DNA of 64,000 bases from Argopecten irradians (Eukaryota; Mollusca; Bivalvia; Pectinida; Pectinidae). Positions 25,131-37,763 of this stretch are shown in pieces. Position numbers and translations under genes: made by a program. The DNA is taken from positions 15,028,318-15,092,317 of the forward strand of contig NC_091147.1 in the NCBI RefSeq assembly GCF_041381155.1. Reading direction: 5' to 3'. The notes under the pieces are model-generated. The model was not told the origin of the DNA, did not search any database, and was given only the letters and a program-made list of their open reading frames with translations. Within the stretch, counting starts at the first letter, position 1; the number at the start of each line of letters is the position of its first letter.

Positions 25131-26580
25131 AGTTAAGTGGGTGAGGGGGTTAATGGTTGAGTGAGTGAGAGGGTTAATTGGTGAGTGAATGAAATTATAA
25201 TGCTTGAGTGAGTGAGAGGGTAATGCTTGAGTGAGTGAGATGGTTTATGCTTGAGTGAATGAGAGGATTGATAGTTTAGTGAGTGAGGGGGTAAATGGTT
25301 GGGTGAATGAGAGTGTCATCGTTGACTGAGTAAGGGGGTTAATGGTTAAGTGATTGAGGGGGTTATTGTTGAGTGAATGAAAGGGTTAATGGTTGAGTGA
25401 GTGAGAGGGTTAATGGTTGAGTGAGTGAAATGGTAAATGCTTGAGCGAGTGAGAGGGTAAATGTTTTAGTGAGTGAGTGAGTGATGGGGTTAATGCATGA
25501 TTGAGTGAATGAGTGAGAGGGTATATGCTTGAGTGTATGATAGGTTTAATGCTTGGGTGAGTCAGTATGAGGGTTAATGGTTGAGTGAGCGAGTGAGAGC
25601 GTTAATGCTTGAGTGAGTAATGGGGTTAATGGTTGAGGAAATCAGAGGATTAATGTCTGAGTGAGTGAGTGAATTAGAGGGTTATTGCTTGAGTGAGGGA
25701 GAGGTTTAATTCTTAAGTGAGTGAGTGAGTGAGTGAGAGTGTTAATGTTTAAAAAGTGATATGGTTAATGCTTCAGTAAGTGAGTGAGTTAGAGGATTAA
25801 TGCTTGAGTGAGTGAAAGGATTAATGCTTGGGTGTATGAGAGGATTACTGCTTGAACAATGGTTGGGTGAATAAGAGTGTCATCGTTGATTGAGTAAGAG
25901 AGTTAATGCTTGAGTGAGCGAGTGAGAGCGTTAATGGCTGATTAAGTAATGGGGTTAATGGTTGAGGGAATGAGAGGGTTAATGCTTAAGGGAGTGAGTC
26001 AGTGAGTGAGTGAGTGAGTGAGTGAATGGGAGGGTTAATGCTTGAGTGGGTGAGTGCATGAGTATGTGAGTGAGTGAGTGAATGAGAAGGTTAATGATTG
26101 AGTGAATGAGAGGGTTAATGATTGAGTGAGTGAGCGAGAGGGTTAATGCTTAAAAGTGATACTTGAGTTAGTGAGTAAAAGAGAGGAGTAATGCTTCAGT
26201 GAGTGATAGGGTTAATGCTTGTTGAGTTAGTGAGTGAGAGGATAAAAGCTTGAGTGAGTGAGTGGGGTAATGCTTAAGTGAATGAGAGGGCTCATGCCTG
26301 AGTGAGTGAGTGGGTTAACGCTTGAGTGAGTGGGTTAATGCTTGAGTGAGTGAGTGGGTTAACGCTGGAATCAGTGAGTGGGATAATGCTTGAGTGAATG
26401 AGAGGGTTTATGCTTGAGTGAGGGAGAGGGTTTATACTTAAGTGAGTGAGAAGTTAATGGTTGAGTGGGTGAGAGAGCGGATGGTTGAGTGGGTAAGAGG
26501 GTTAATGGTTGAGTGGGTGAGGGTTAATGCTTGAGTAAATTAGATGATGAATGCTTGAGTGAGAGGGTTAATGATGAAGG
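25131..26580. repeat. Degenerate GTGAG array, copy A
   Basis: Same irregular TTGAGTGAGTGAGAGGGTTA units as 12191-13305, in the same variant order near its end (GAGAGAGCGGATGGTTGAGT). Confidence 0.9.
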
Positions 26581-26587
26581 GAGTGTT

Positions 26588-26675
26588 TTGTTGTACACAT
26601 ATTCATAACACATTTCCATAGAAATGTAGCTGTCAAAAACAGATATCTAGATCTAATATCCGATTAAAAGACAAA
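26588..26675. repeat. Cap sequence, copy A first array
   Basis: Closes the GTGAG array with TTTCCATAGAAATGTAGCTG and ACAGATATCTAGATC, and is followed by the M3 array as in locus 1. Confidence 0.85.
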
Positions 26676-26689
26676 ACATTATATAACAT

Positions 26690-27085
26690 TTGAAGTTAAG
26701 TTCTACTGGTAAAGGTCTATAACATTTTAAGTTAAGTTCTACTGATATAGGTTTATAACATTTTAAGTTAAGTTCTACTGATATAGGTTTATAGAATTTT
26801 AAGTTCAATTCTACCGCCATAGGTTTATAACATTTTAAGGTAAGTTCTACTGGTATAGGTTTATAACATTTTAAGTTAAGTTCCACTGGTAAATGTTTAT
26901 AAAACTTTATGTTAAGTTCTACTGGTATATATTTATAACATTTTAAGTTAAGTTCTAATGATGTATGTTTATAACACTTTAAATTCAGATCTACTGGTAT
27001 ATGTCTATAACACTTTAAATCCAGTTTTACTGGTATAGATCTATAACATTCTAAGTTAAGTTCTACTGGTATAGGTCTATAACAT
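26690..27085. repeat. M3 satellite, copy A, about 11 units
   Basis: 36-bp units as in the large array at 13415-17390, but only about one tenth as many. It ends about 110 bp from the stop codon of the FEM1-like exon. Confidence 0.9.
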
Positions 27086-27194
27086 TTTCGAAAATTAATC
27101 GAATACGAAAATAAGTTGGTTTGCAGTAACTCGATGTAATGATGGTAACGGATAATCAGTGCCCGATTATAGTTAATGTCGAAGTTTTATAGCA

Positions 27195-28602
27195 CTAAAA
27201 ATCCCAATCATCAAAATTTTCGTATTTAACAGAATTGTGTTGTTTTTTAAGGTCTGTCATGAGATTCAACTGTAGAAGTCCTACAAACATTTCAAGTAAG
27301 GAAGGGATATAACCCCTGTAGGCCACTCCTTCGTCAAGTATCACCCTAGCTGCCATACATTTCAAGGTTGTATACTCGAGTGGACAACCAAATTCCTGTT
27401 CCACCAGAAACTCTAACGGCATCTTCTTTCGTGAGTTTTTGGCATCCATGTGTGCGCCATTTTCTATCAACAACCACGCCAAGTCCTTCCATTGGCCTGC
27501 TCGCATTGGACAGTATATTTGTTCCTGCCATGATGCTATACATAGATGAAGTGGTGTGTTCCTTTCCTTGTCTGTGGCATTTACATCTGCTCCAGCTTTG
27601 AGGAGACTGCGAACAATGTCAATCGATGGAGGATCACCATTGTTTGATTGTATCTTTAAAATAAAATGTAGAAACTGTTCACTGCGTTCGTTAGTTGGGT
27701 TCAGCAGTACCGCTCGCTCCACGTGTTTGGTGAATCGCTCAATCTCGGAACCCTGATCTTCCGAAAGGAAAAACAACTTCATATAGTCAGCTGTGACTTG
27801 AAGAAGTGAAAGGAAAACTTCAGATGTGTTCTTTTCTAGAAGTCGAATTTCCAAACGTTCAGTGCATTCGTGTAATTGTGCAACTGCCAATTCCAACATG
27901 TCCACAATGTCACTTGCCTGTACCTGGAAAATAGATGTATCATTGTTTAACATTGACCCTTTTGTCCTCAGACGTAAATCTCAATAAGGTACCATTTACA
28001 GATAACATTTGTTACTTTTCATGCCACATAATGCTTACCTTATACGTTTTTATCATTGTATAATAATTAACGATCCTCAAAGGTTTGTACAATGATCCGG
28101 ACGCTTGTTCAAAATTGTAAATTGTTAAATTGTAGTGAGCATATTCACGTTATGAGCAACTAGGCCCAGAGTGCAAGGGATACATTCACTTATAATTATG
28201 TTGCAGGTTATATAGCGGTATTTATACCTTACTTAGTAATTCATAAAATAAAACAGTAGCTAAAACTGATTTAAGTAAAGATAAAAAAGAATATCATACA
28301 TTATTGCTGGTTGCACCAGAGGAGTATTCTGTGACCATCTTCCTCAGAATCTCTTCCAGTCTTCTCAAGCCCGCAACTGATACTCTGTCCATAGCTGGTA
28401 CAGTCTGTCTACGAATACTAATGGTGTACTTCCAGATATCAACAGCCCGTTGGTATTGTTTGGAATCGGCGTACTCATCTCTTCGGAGCCGACATGACAG
28501 CCATTTGTTTACGTCAACACTGTAGACTTGTACGGCGTGTGTAATTTGAAAATGCGGGTTAGCGTTGGCGTTGGGATAAATATAACAGCAACAATCGACA
28601 TC
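27195..28602 (-). pseudogene. FEM1-like 5'-truncated copy A
   Basis: Exon 2 (27923-27195) is intact and open, with the same TTTTCCAG acceptor, ankyrin-like GADVNATDKERNTPLHLC, the TTLKCMAARVI box and FVGL; it ends KYENFDDWDF, probably the ancestral C terminus. Of exon 1 only about the last 63 codons remain (28488-28300: YQRAVDIWKYTISIRRQTV to ATSNN before the GTATGA donor). All N-terminal ankyrin repeats are missing. Upstream of 28488 the sequence is unrelated, but the frame stays open to 28602, where TTTATCAG could act as an acceptor, making a 303-nt in-frame exon. It is either a decayed fragment or part of a chimeric gene; without a visible start exon I class it as a pseudogene. Confidence 0.7.
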
Positions 28603-28738
28603 CTGATAAATTTGTTAGAAATGTTTTATTAAACCCCTTTCCTGAACCTGGAAGATCGCTGGACAAGTGGATAAAACCGCCCGAGGCAACAGCTGATGTT
28701 CTGAAAGCACGTCTACGTGTTTACACATGTGTTCAAAG
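28588..28738 (+). other. Candidate plus-strand exon of unknown protein
   Basis: From ATATAACAG (28587) to a CAAAG/GTAAAA donor (28738) one frame is open and has protein-like composition (LNPFPEPGRSLDKWIKPPEA). I do not recognise the family. It overlaps, on the opposite strand, the open extension of the truncated FEM1 copy. The copy at 50645-50795 differs by one residue change. It may be a relic exon. Confidence 0.25.
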
Positions 28739-29002
28739 GTAAAACTATATCAGAAACATATATACATATATGTATATATGTTTCTGACTATATGTAAGTA
28801 ACTCATATCATATTCTGTTGTGCATATGTCATATTTTATACAGATCATCAAGAAGTGTTAGTTCTAAATTTGTTCTATCAAGACCTACTGATTTCTGAAG
28901 GTATAAAGTCGGTAACGTGTGTGGCCGTGACCGAACTTCCTAACGATCGATATATATATCTCTATATATAGGCCCAAAGTGTACAATACCAGATATTAGA
29001 TA

Positions 29003-29050
29003 CATGTACATGTACGTGTATTATTAGATACATGTACATGTACGTGTATG
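29003..29050. repeat. ACATGTAC-rich tandem duplication
   Basis: Two adjacent copies of a segment TTAGATACATGTACATGTAC plus GTGTA, itself palindromic. The same is present in copy B at about 51055-51105. Confidence 0.8.
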
Positions 29051-32000
29051 TTTAGACGAAAATATTTTTCTGTCAGTAGGGCCTCTGGGTCCATGTCTGT
29101 ATTCATGTACGATTGCCATAGGCACTTTTGTTCATTAATGTCATTCTATTTCCAATTTTGTTCAAAAAATATATGACAAGTCAAGTGCATATAGACGTAT
29201 CCACATAACTTTTTTGAGTTATCGCCCTTTGTAAAGCGATAGTGGCGCCCGGAGTAAAGCAACTTCCGGTTTACATGGACAGAGCATTGTATGGTAGTAA
29301 ATGTCAGCCGATCTTTCGCGTAAAACACGTTAATTACGAAACGTTAGAGGTATATGTGAGTTACGTTTGGATATTGAACTGTTGCTTAAACCACATGAAA
29401 GAATATTGTTAACTGTCAAGTTAAATTTAGTGCAAAAACTACCGACTCAAAGTCGCCGGTAACGTGATAATGGCGGGATAATGATATCGCCGTAATACAT
29501 TTTGTAGATAGTACTTTACATATACACCCTGTATTACTGTTGACTGTAATTTGACAGGTACAGATGTAACGTCTACATATCTTATTTGATTGTAAACGTT
29601 TTTAGTTTAATAATCTAGTACTTAAAAGTTGCCGTTTTCAGTGAAATAGATCAATTTATTTTTAATATGTAAATACTGTGTCTTCATAATACACATGTTC
29701 ATTTATGTATATGTATCTGCTTGGACCACGGCACATGGACGTGTAGGAGATTGACGTCTCGCATACCAACACTATCTTCATAGAAAACCATTTATTTACA
29801 TTAAAACACTATGCTTATGATAATTATTATTGATAGAACGTCAAACTTATGTCAGTTTTTTGACATAGTATTTTGACTGAATAAAGAAATACTATGTTAA
29901 CAACATCTTGTTATCTATATATGTATTTGTATGAATGTACACATTTCTACTATCATAACCTGTAGTGTACATAACATAGGTAACATACAGTGTAGGTTCT
30001 TCCCCGTTTAGGTCAATTTTGGCAATAGCTTTTTTCCTGATGTCATGCGAATTTGGAACACAGTTGATCCTGATATAAGTTTAGCACCATTGCTAGGTAT
30101 ATTTAAAGCTAAAATGAATAATGAAAATCCTGCTGGACTATATATTTCTCCTATATTCTTGAATTGTAATTCTAGAAAATTAAAATAATATACTTTGTCA
30201 ATAGAAACAATGCAGTGATCTTTTTTTTTTAATATGGACTTGCCCACTTCTGGTGACATAGATTTACATGAAGATAGGAACGGATATGATTTATCTTTTC
30301 CAAAGTCACACAGTATACATGTATTTCTGCAACTACCTGGTAAATGTTTAGGATGATATCTCTATTGTCTCTGTTGAACTACATGTATATCTAACCATTT
30401 GTACAATTTATGTTCTTTTGTTTTCTAATGTTATAAAAAATATAATTCATGTATAAATATTTTTATACTACCGGAATGAAAAGAGAATGAATATGTGTGT
30501 GTGTGTGAGTAGTGAAATAAAACGAAAATAATATAATCAATATATGTGTAGTACACCACTACGGAAAAGATTTATGTAGATTTAGCCTGTTACCTAATCC
30601 ATTTACACTATGTGTGTTTTCATGCATAATAAAATTTGCGGAAATGAAAAATCATAACCTGTAAACTTGCCCACTTAAAAGTCTATATATACTAAATTTA
30701 TGTGGTAATTGTGTACATGTACAAATATAGATGCAGACAACATTCAAAGTGTATGTTTATGTTTTACAACAATGTACTTGTAGTGACGATTAAAAATGCA
30801 TATTTGGCTGTTGTACTTTCCTAAAGCCAGGTCACAGTGATTTGAGAGCTATAAAATCTTTAAACCAAGGACACAGATACTTAAAAATCCTTGCTTGAAA
30901 CTAATCTCAATAATAATCAATTCTGGAAGCATTGGTAGGGAAACTGAGTAGAAAAGATCATATGAACCTGAATATTTTTATGTATTCCTGTCAGAAAGAG
31001 GGCCCAAAAGAATCAATTTTCAGAATTTTCTTATGTCCCACCATCCATATTCCATTTACAAAAATAAATAAATATGTCTTCAAACCTACCTACAATTACC
31101 ATTATCTATGATGTAACTTAATATATATAAGCTACATAGTGTAAAATTGTTTCACAGTTTCCCTATGGGTTATTGTCATGGCCATTTCCCATAAAGGGAA
31201 AATTCAATGAGGCTAGTGAAGACTATGTACAAGATATTTGTCATCTTGGAAATAGATGTACATATAGTTGGAAATACCAAGATTTGAAGATATTGTTTTC
31301 TTTTGTTTTGGGCAGTATGCTAGCTTCTGTAACTTCACAAGACATTTACAATTATTGTATTGATTTACATGTGTATATATATATTACTTATGTACAATAC
31401 ATGTAGATAAGCCAGGTTTTCTTTCAAGTTTCAATATACATGTACATGTATATATATAGGATCCCTGATTCTATTTGAAGGTACCATACTGGCTAAAATG
31501 AGATTAATGTATAGATGTATTTCTAAAATAGTTACTGCATTCTAAAAAGACTTTATGCATTTTTACAAAAGCAACTGCAGTATCATACATTATCATAGTG
31601 CATTTGTATCACTACATGGTTTGATATCTGTACTTGCATTATTTGTACTATATAGAAATCATCAATCTATAAATAATTTGTTTGATTGTTGACAATCTAC
31701 TTTTCACGTTAAAAAATATTAACACAAACATGGAGGCGGTAACAGGTTTAACTTCTTCATGAAGGCTGTGGAGTACAAATCACATTGATTTACACACACA
31801 CACACAAAAACAAGTACATACATGTACATTCATTCAGCTTCCTCTTCATTTAGACAGCAAGAAATACATGTACCTATTGTTGTCATCTGCTTACCAACTT
31901 TTAGGAGTAGATCATTTCATGTTTGTTTATTTTTATTTGAAACTATGTCCACTTTCAGGATACATATATGTATCTAATAAATCGCCAACATATTGCTATG

Positions 32001-33136
32001 AAGTATGTGTAAAGAGTGTGCATTTCATTTTGAATAGAAATATTGAACTATATCTACATAAAGGTAGGCCTACATATCATGATTGGCATTAAAAAATCTT
32101 ATTAGAATGAATTGACTATCATCATTTACAAAGTCTTTCAGAAGAAAGCAAACCTTTCAATGTACAAGTCAATCCATGTAAGATTTGGCTTCACATAAAT
32201 AATTAATTTAAACTATTACAAGTAGGATAAAGTTGAATGTTTTATTTCCAGAGCCTAGGGTGCAGAAAGAGCACATAGCAGATATTACAGCATATGCAAA
32301 AAAAAATATGTATGCACAAATGTCATTATTGTATTTTAAACTTTTGGATGGAAGGGTGCTGTTTATATGAAAAAAAATCAATCATCTACATGTATATTCT
32401 TTCTGTGTCTAATCCAAAACACAGCAACCACAAACTAAGGCACAAAATTGTTCACAGGTTTGAATACATACATTGTATTTCTATTTCAAATGACCAGAGT
32501 CCTACATTTTAATAGACACCGCATATGAGAGGTAAAAAATGGTGCGTGAACTACATATAGTGGTTTCCATCACCAATTTGGATCATGTACAATGTACTTG
32601 TAAATTACTTTCAAAGGTAGGTCAAAAACAGTTTGGAATTTAGGCGTGACATGCCAGTGAATGTACCCAGTTCTTTTAAAAACTTCGATCTATACACACA
32701 CATACAAACACCTATATATATATATATGTAAGATGTAACAAACACCTGTATACAGTTTATGTTTCTGTATATATATGATGGTTTTAGTGAGAAAATGTCG
32801 GAATAAACGCATACATTATCGTGATAAGTGGATATATTACCACATGCTATTTTCACCATGCTTTAATACATTCTCGGGGAAGATGGAAGACGTAAGATCG
32901 GACTTACAAAGTTGAATGAACCCTCCACTGAAACTTTTCATTAGCGGCCACGCCCACTAAAAAAATGAACGAAAATGTTGGGAAACTATCCAATATTTAC
33001 GATAAAAAACACCTACATATATGGAAATATGTAATTCATATAATATTAGCAGCAACGCAGCAAAGAAACGTGTAACAAATCGGGAAAATTCGTTTCAAAG
33101 GTAGTAAGCGGTTACTATATTACAGTGTACGTAACG

Positions 33137-33205
33137 AAAACCGGAAGTGTCTTTACTCCGATCAAGGGGAGGATAACTCTAAAATTTCAAGATGGCGGAT
33201 TGATG
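33137..33205. promoter_or_regulatory. ETS plus YY1-like motif cluster, copy A
   Basis: ACCGGAAGTG (ETS-type) and CAAGATGGCGG (YY1-type) lie 45 bp apart, a combination typical of TATA-less animal promoters. No coding exon is recognised next to it, so the function is speculative. The copy B equivalent is at about 55214-55275. Confidence 0.3.
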
Positions 33206-35269
33206 TGGATAGGTCTATACAATGTATAGTCTAGTGACTAGATAAAATCAAGGATTCAAGGATGCATTATCAGTACTAGTTAGTGCATTTTTATAGGGAG
33301 TGAAAGTACTGTGTACATGTACATGTAGTACATGCATTAATATAACCTTTACACTATGCATTTAAGTTTCTGATTTATGTAAAACTCCCTAAGATGAAAA
33401 AAAACTCAGTCCCTCTTATAATTAAAGTTGCTTGAAAGGAATTATTTGAAATCTTACACTACATGTATATACCGTATATTTTTCTTAATCCTGATCAGCA
33501 CTTTAAACATGGAGGGCCAACCATCACTGATCCACAGTCTTTTTCATTATATGTTTTAAAGTACATATTTGATAATGCAATAGAATATATTTAATTAGAT
33601 AATATATCTTAAGCAGATTATTGATATTTTTTTCTTCAAATTTTCATATACATGTGCATTCCAAAATCTATACCCAACCTTTCTTAATAATTCATGTATT
33701 CAATGTCTCTTATTATTGAAATGTGACCTATATTTGTTTTAATCTGGTGTATTGTACTTTTATGTACAAGCTTGCCACACCCTGCTGAAAACAGCTTTGA
33801 GAAGTGATCAGGTTCCTACACATGTATAGTTACAATATTAATCATATTAATTTTATCATTTGTTGCATCATGTCTGTGATTTTTTATATTCTGTGTACAT
33901 GTATATTAATCAGTCTTAAAGTCATTGTGATGTTTGGTCTGATTTATTTATAGACCCTAATTTCAATATGTTTCATGAACATTTCTTAACTTAACTTAAG
34001 AAATATTAAGTTATCCTTAACTTAAAAGTTTCCAATGTAGAGCATTTCATCTAATTTATGGGAAAATCTAAAGCTAAGAAACTTTCCTTACTAGGTAACA
34101 GGTATCTTCTGTAAAGAAGTGAACCCTATTTGAATATGATACTTGCTGGATATCAGCTAAATTGAAAATTGACTGAGAGATATGCAATAAATAAAGACAT
34201 GGAATTAAATTTTTCTGTTTATTTATTTTCAAACAGAGTGTCATTGATTGGGGAACAAGTTAAAGAGGAAAACATACAGCCAGTTGTACATTCAGCACAT
34301 ATATATACATGTACAGTTATAACTATCTTGGTGAGGATCATCATAAGTGCCAGTACATGGGAACATTGTTCACCCATGCTGTAAATTGAAACATTTGATT
34401 TATGTATATTCAGTGTGCTTTTAATGAACATTTAACGCATATATTGTATATGGATTAAACAAAACATTGTATTATAATGACAAAAGATACAGAATTTTCT
34501 ATTAATTACACTATAATATTAAAATTCTAATGAACATCAGATACAAATATTTGCATCAAACCTATCTTAATGATAAATTTAACCATAAAGGTATAGGCAT
34601 ATTGATATATTTGCAGGTGCTTATAAATGATGTACAGCAGATATCAGTTACATTAGTTCTGTCCTGTTTAATTCATTGCACATCAATATTCTACCTTAAT
34701 ATTCTGTGATTTTTTTTTTTTTTTGTATTATTGATTTTTAAATTTATATGTTCATTAAATCATTAAATTTATCTACTGTCTAGTTATGTGTTTTTATTTA
34801 TGAAAAAATCCTGCCATGATTATTAGACCTACCTCAACATATATTTGAAAAAAAAGTTTTAAAAATATAGGGCCCTATTAGGCTTTTGAAAACTACAGAC
34901 CTTGTCAGAAGACAGAAAAAAATACATGCAAAATATATTGGAATTATGGCTGGAAATACTAGGGGAATAAAGAAGAAACAAAGCTGAATTGGAGATACTT
35001 TTCCACACACAATATGTACTAATCATGCTTTAAAACATGAATAATGAATGTCAATCAACACGGTTTTAGAAAGCGATATATGCCTACTTCAATATTTACA
35101 GAATGCGGGTGCTCTGACTTGCATTGACTGCAATATACATGTGTGAAAGTTTGCAAAATATCAATTGACAATTTCACAGTTTTTATTTTAAAATCACTGA
35201 CAAACGATATTGTCCTTCGTTTTTGTTGAATGATTGGTTAATAAGGTAATTATGGATGAAAAGTCATCT

Positions 35270-35300
35270 GAAAATTTGGCGGTCGCCATCTTGTTTACAT
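35270..35300. promoter_or_regulatory. YY1-like motif in a CpG-richer patch
   Basis: GGCGGTCGCCATCTTGTTTA contains an inverted YY1-type core, within about 120 bp that is less AT-rich than its surroundings. A 67-codon frame across it is not recognisable as a protein. Confidence 0.25.
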
Positions 35301-35517
35301 TGCCGATGTCGGAGCAAACAGGAGTGATCTCCCTTGAATCGTTGGGGGCGTGGCTTAAACATCGGCTGGCGATCCGCCAATTTGCATATGGGAATAACAT
35401 TTTTGAAAAAAAAAAAAATACTGCAGGTCTTCAATAACATTGACAAAACTAATGTTTTACATATAATTAGTAGGGTTATTTTAACAGACGTTCGCTTATA
35501 AATGTGATGGAAAACAA

Positions 35518-35685
35518 ACGTGCGTAAAACATATGTTATACATGCGTTTCTTAAAACGCATGTTTTGTTCAAACGTACGTTTTACGCATGTTGGCCAAAA
35601 CGTACGTAAAACGCATGTTTTAAACATACGTTTAACGCATGTTTTTTTCAAACGTATGTAAAACATGCGTTGCACTTTTTGCTGT
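35518..35685. repeat. Palindromic ACGCATGTTTT / AAACGTACGT array, copy A
   Basis: Alternating AAAACGCATGTTTT, CAAACGTACG and GTAAAACGCATG motifs in both orientations form a dense self-complementary cluster. Copy B (57605-57750) has lost about 14 bp of it. Open frames through it are composed of repeated FKT/CVKR-like words and are not genes. Confidence 0.75.
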
Positions 35686-36499
35686 GTAGGACGTCTCATC
35701 GCAGGCGGTGTATGAAAATTGTAATGTATCGTTAGTCTATATTAAGAGAAAAATGTTTTAACCACTAGATTAGGTAAATAATGAAATTACAAACCGAGAT
35801 TTCCAACATTAGACACTTTTATTTGTTGTAATCAAGATCGGTGCTGGTATCGTTTGCGCGTTTACTGCTGACAAAATGACGACGAGACCGCGCGGTGGTA
35901 ACTGACAATCAAAATTTTGTAAAGGCACTGTTTGATAATTTAAAATATATGAACTACTTTATTGGTTTTTTTTATACATTTAAAATTGTTTTCATCAAAG
36001 ATGTATTATTTACGATGTTAACTTTTAATATTCTAACGCGCACCATTGGATATGCTAGAGCACCCAATGTATGTTACACACCAATGCATGTCAAAAATAT
36101 GACAACCAATGCTTAGATACATGCAGATGACGTTTAAAACGAAAGCAAATTACAGGTTATTTTATATGATTTCGCTCGGCGCGAGCGGCTTCTTTGATTT
36201 AATTATAGCAAGCCATGAGAAGGTCAGATCTCATGATTTAGCTGGTAATCTAACCTTAAGAGGTCATAGTTACACAATTTTAGGTTACTAATATGTACCA
36301 TTCAACTCAGGCTTGAATGAAGTCGAATTACATCATAACGTTACACTTATAGGGACCATCCACCAAACCAAACCAAAACGGATTCCTAGAAATACCCGTT
36401 AGATCAGCATAGTTATTGGGAAAATGAATGCGTCGGATCCTACTGGTTGTGTATTTAGATTTTCGATTTAAAACTTAATTTTTTTTAAATGTTAAGTTT

Positions 36500-36590
36500 G
36501 GGCAATATACTTGTTATTTTCGCGGAATAAATATTATTGCTATGGTTGCGAAAGTTTGATCCGCGAAATATTTAGAAATTGTTGAATTAT
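36500..36590. repeat. Inverted repeat with TTTCGCGGA arms
   Basis: TTATTTTCGCGGAATAAA and TTTGATCCGCGAAATA lie about 45 bp apart in inverted orientation. It may be an old MITE or a structured site. Copy B carries it at about 58590-58660. Confidence 0.4.
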
Positions 36591-37280
36591 GTATCTTTAA
36601 TAGTCAAATCGCAAAATGTTTAAAACCAATAGCATTGATAATTTGTCGTTTTTGGTAAAAATCACGAATATTTTGAATATAAACGCCCTAAAAAACAGCT
36701 CAGTTTTGGTTATGGTGAGATGGTTACAAGTGCAACTTTTGAATTGTTGTTGTAGAATTCAGTATAAGATGGCAGCCCAATATCAACATTAAACAAGACG
36801 GTAGATATTCATTATTTTAATATTTTATTTCCAAATATGTAAAATGACCACCTGCAAAAATAACGTTTATCTAACCTGAACAGTGGTATACTTTGTCATA
36901 TATTGGAAACAATTGCGTTCCAGATATTTGACATATTCCTATCATACGGCAGCTGCCAGTTAAGCAAATCTTTTCCCTTTCCCATGGGTCATACGTTACG
37001 ATAAAATTGTCGTTGTTCAGTTTGCGTTCATTATACCATATTTGCCATTTAAAACAAGATTATTTTTTTTATATATTTACATTTGTAACGATTACGCAAG
37101 AATATTTCAAGGATTTTGCATAACGAATTGAAATGTAATCATTGCCAAGTACGGAGTAACCATTTCAACATTCACGAGCGGCTAGCTAGCGGACTACATA
37201 GTATAATCTTTGCTTGGTCAGGTCATAGTATGTGTTTATGACCAGAAACGACTCAAATGACTTCATCCATATTCTCTATT

Positions 37281-37501
37281 AGGCTCATGGTCCATTTAAA
37301 AAGCGTTGTGATACGTTAATTGACGGTACACCGGCAGTCATGCATACAGCACGTGACATTGCAATTTGTATGGTGTATGTGACGTCATTTACTTCGACAT
37401 TGAATAGGTACACGTGCGCGTGCGAGCAAGAGGTCTGACTACATACCACCTGATGACCGGATAGTGCACATATGACTAGGTCTTCATGTATCGCCAAACA
37501 C
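37281..37501. other. Unassigned segment with an 81-codon minus frame
   Basis: A somewhat GC-richer block with an open minus-strand frame of 81 codons that has no recognisable domain and runs into the MITE. It is identical in copy B (59357-59602). I do not call it a gene. Confidence 0.3.
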
Positions 37502-37763
37502 ATCCTCGATACTCCAGGGGTTCCGATCACTTACGATCGCTACACTCCTTGACTGTCTCATAGTAAAACTGAAGGCAGGTCATGGGAACAAATCTGAACC
37601 AATCACAGACCTGCATACATTTTCTTTGAAGACTACAGAGAGAGTGACGCCCAGTATCAAAGCAACAGTCAACCGCAGTTTACAGTTATACGGCTCTTCT
37701 GATGTACATCAAATGACTAAAATACCTGTTCTATTCTGATGCCTTTAGTTTTACTATGATATT

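Larger units (their letters stand above)
28739..37280. other. Long noncoding AT-rich segment, copy A
   Basis: About 8.5 kb without a supportable gene. It is rich in ACATGTAC palindromes and TA or CA microsatellites. Open frames of 60-102 codons have no domain and no consistent codon pattern. Items noted inside it are an inverted motif pair (29214-29275 and 33137-33181), ETS and YY1-like sites, and a GCATGTTTT-rich array (35518-35685). It may hold regulatory or noncoding-RNA sequence that I cannot recognise. Confidence 0.5.

Noticed and set aside
27924-27953. Start codon MLNNDTS for a standalone exon 2 protein in copy A (and 50010 in copy B)
   Set aside because: This ATG lies in the intron upstream of a good splice acceptor that all three copies share; it is not conserved as coding in locus 1.
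30008-30259. 83-codon minus frame, identical in copy B
   Set aside because: Conservation between A and B only reflects recent duplication; no domain, and AT-rich composition like the flanks.
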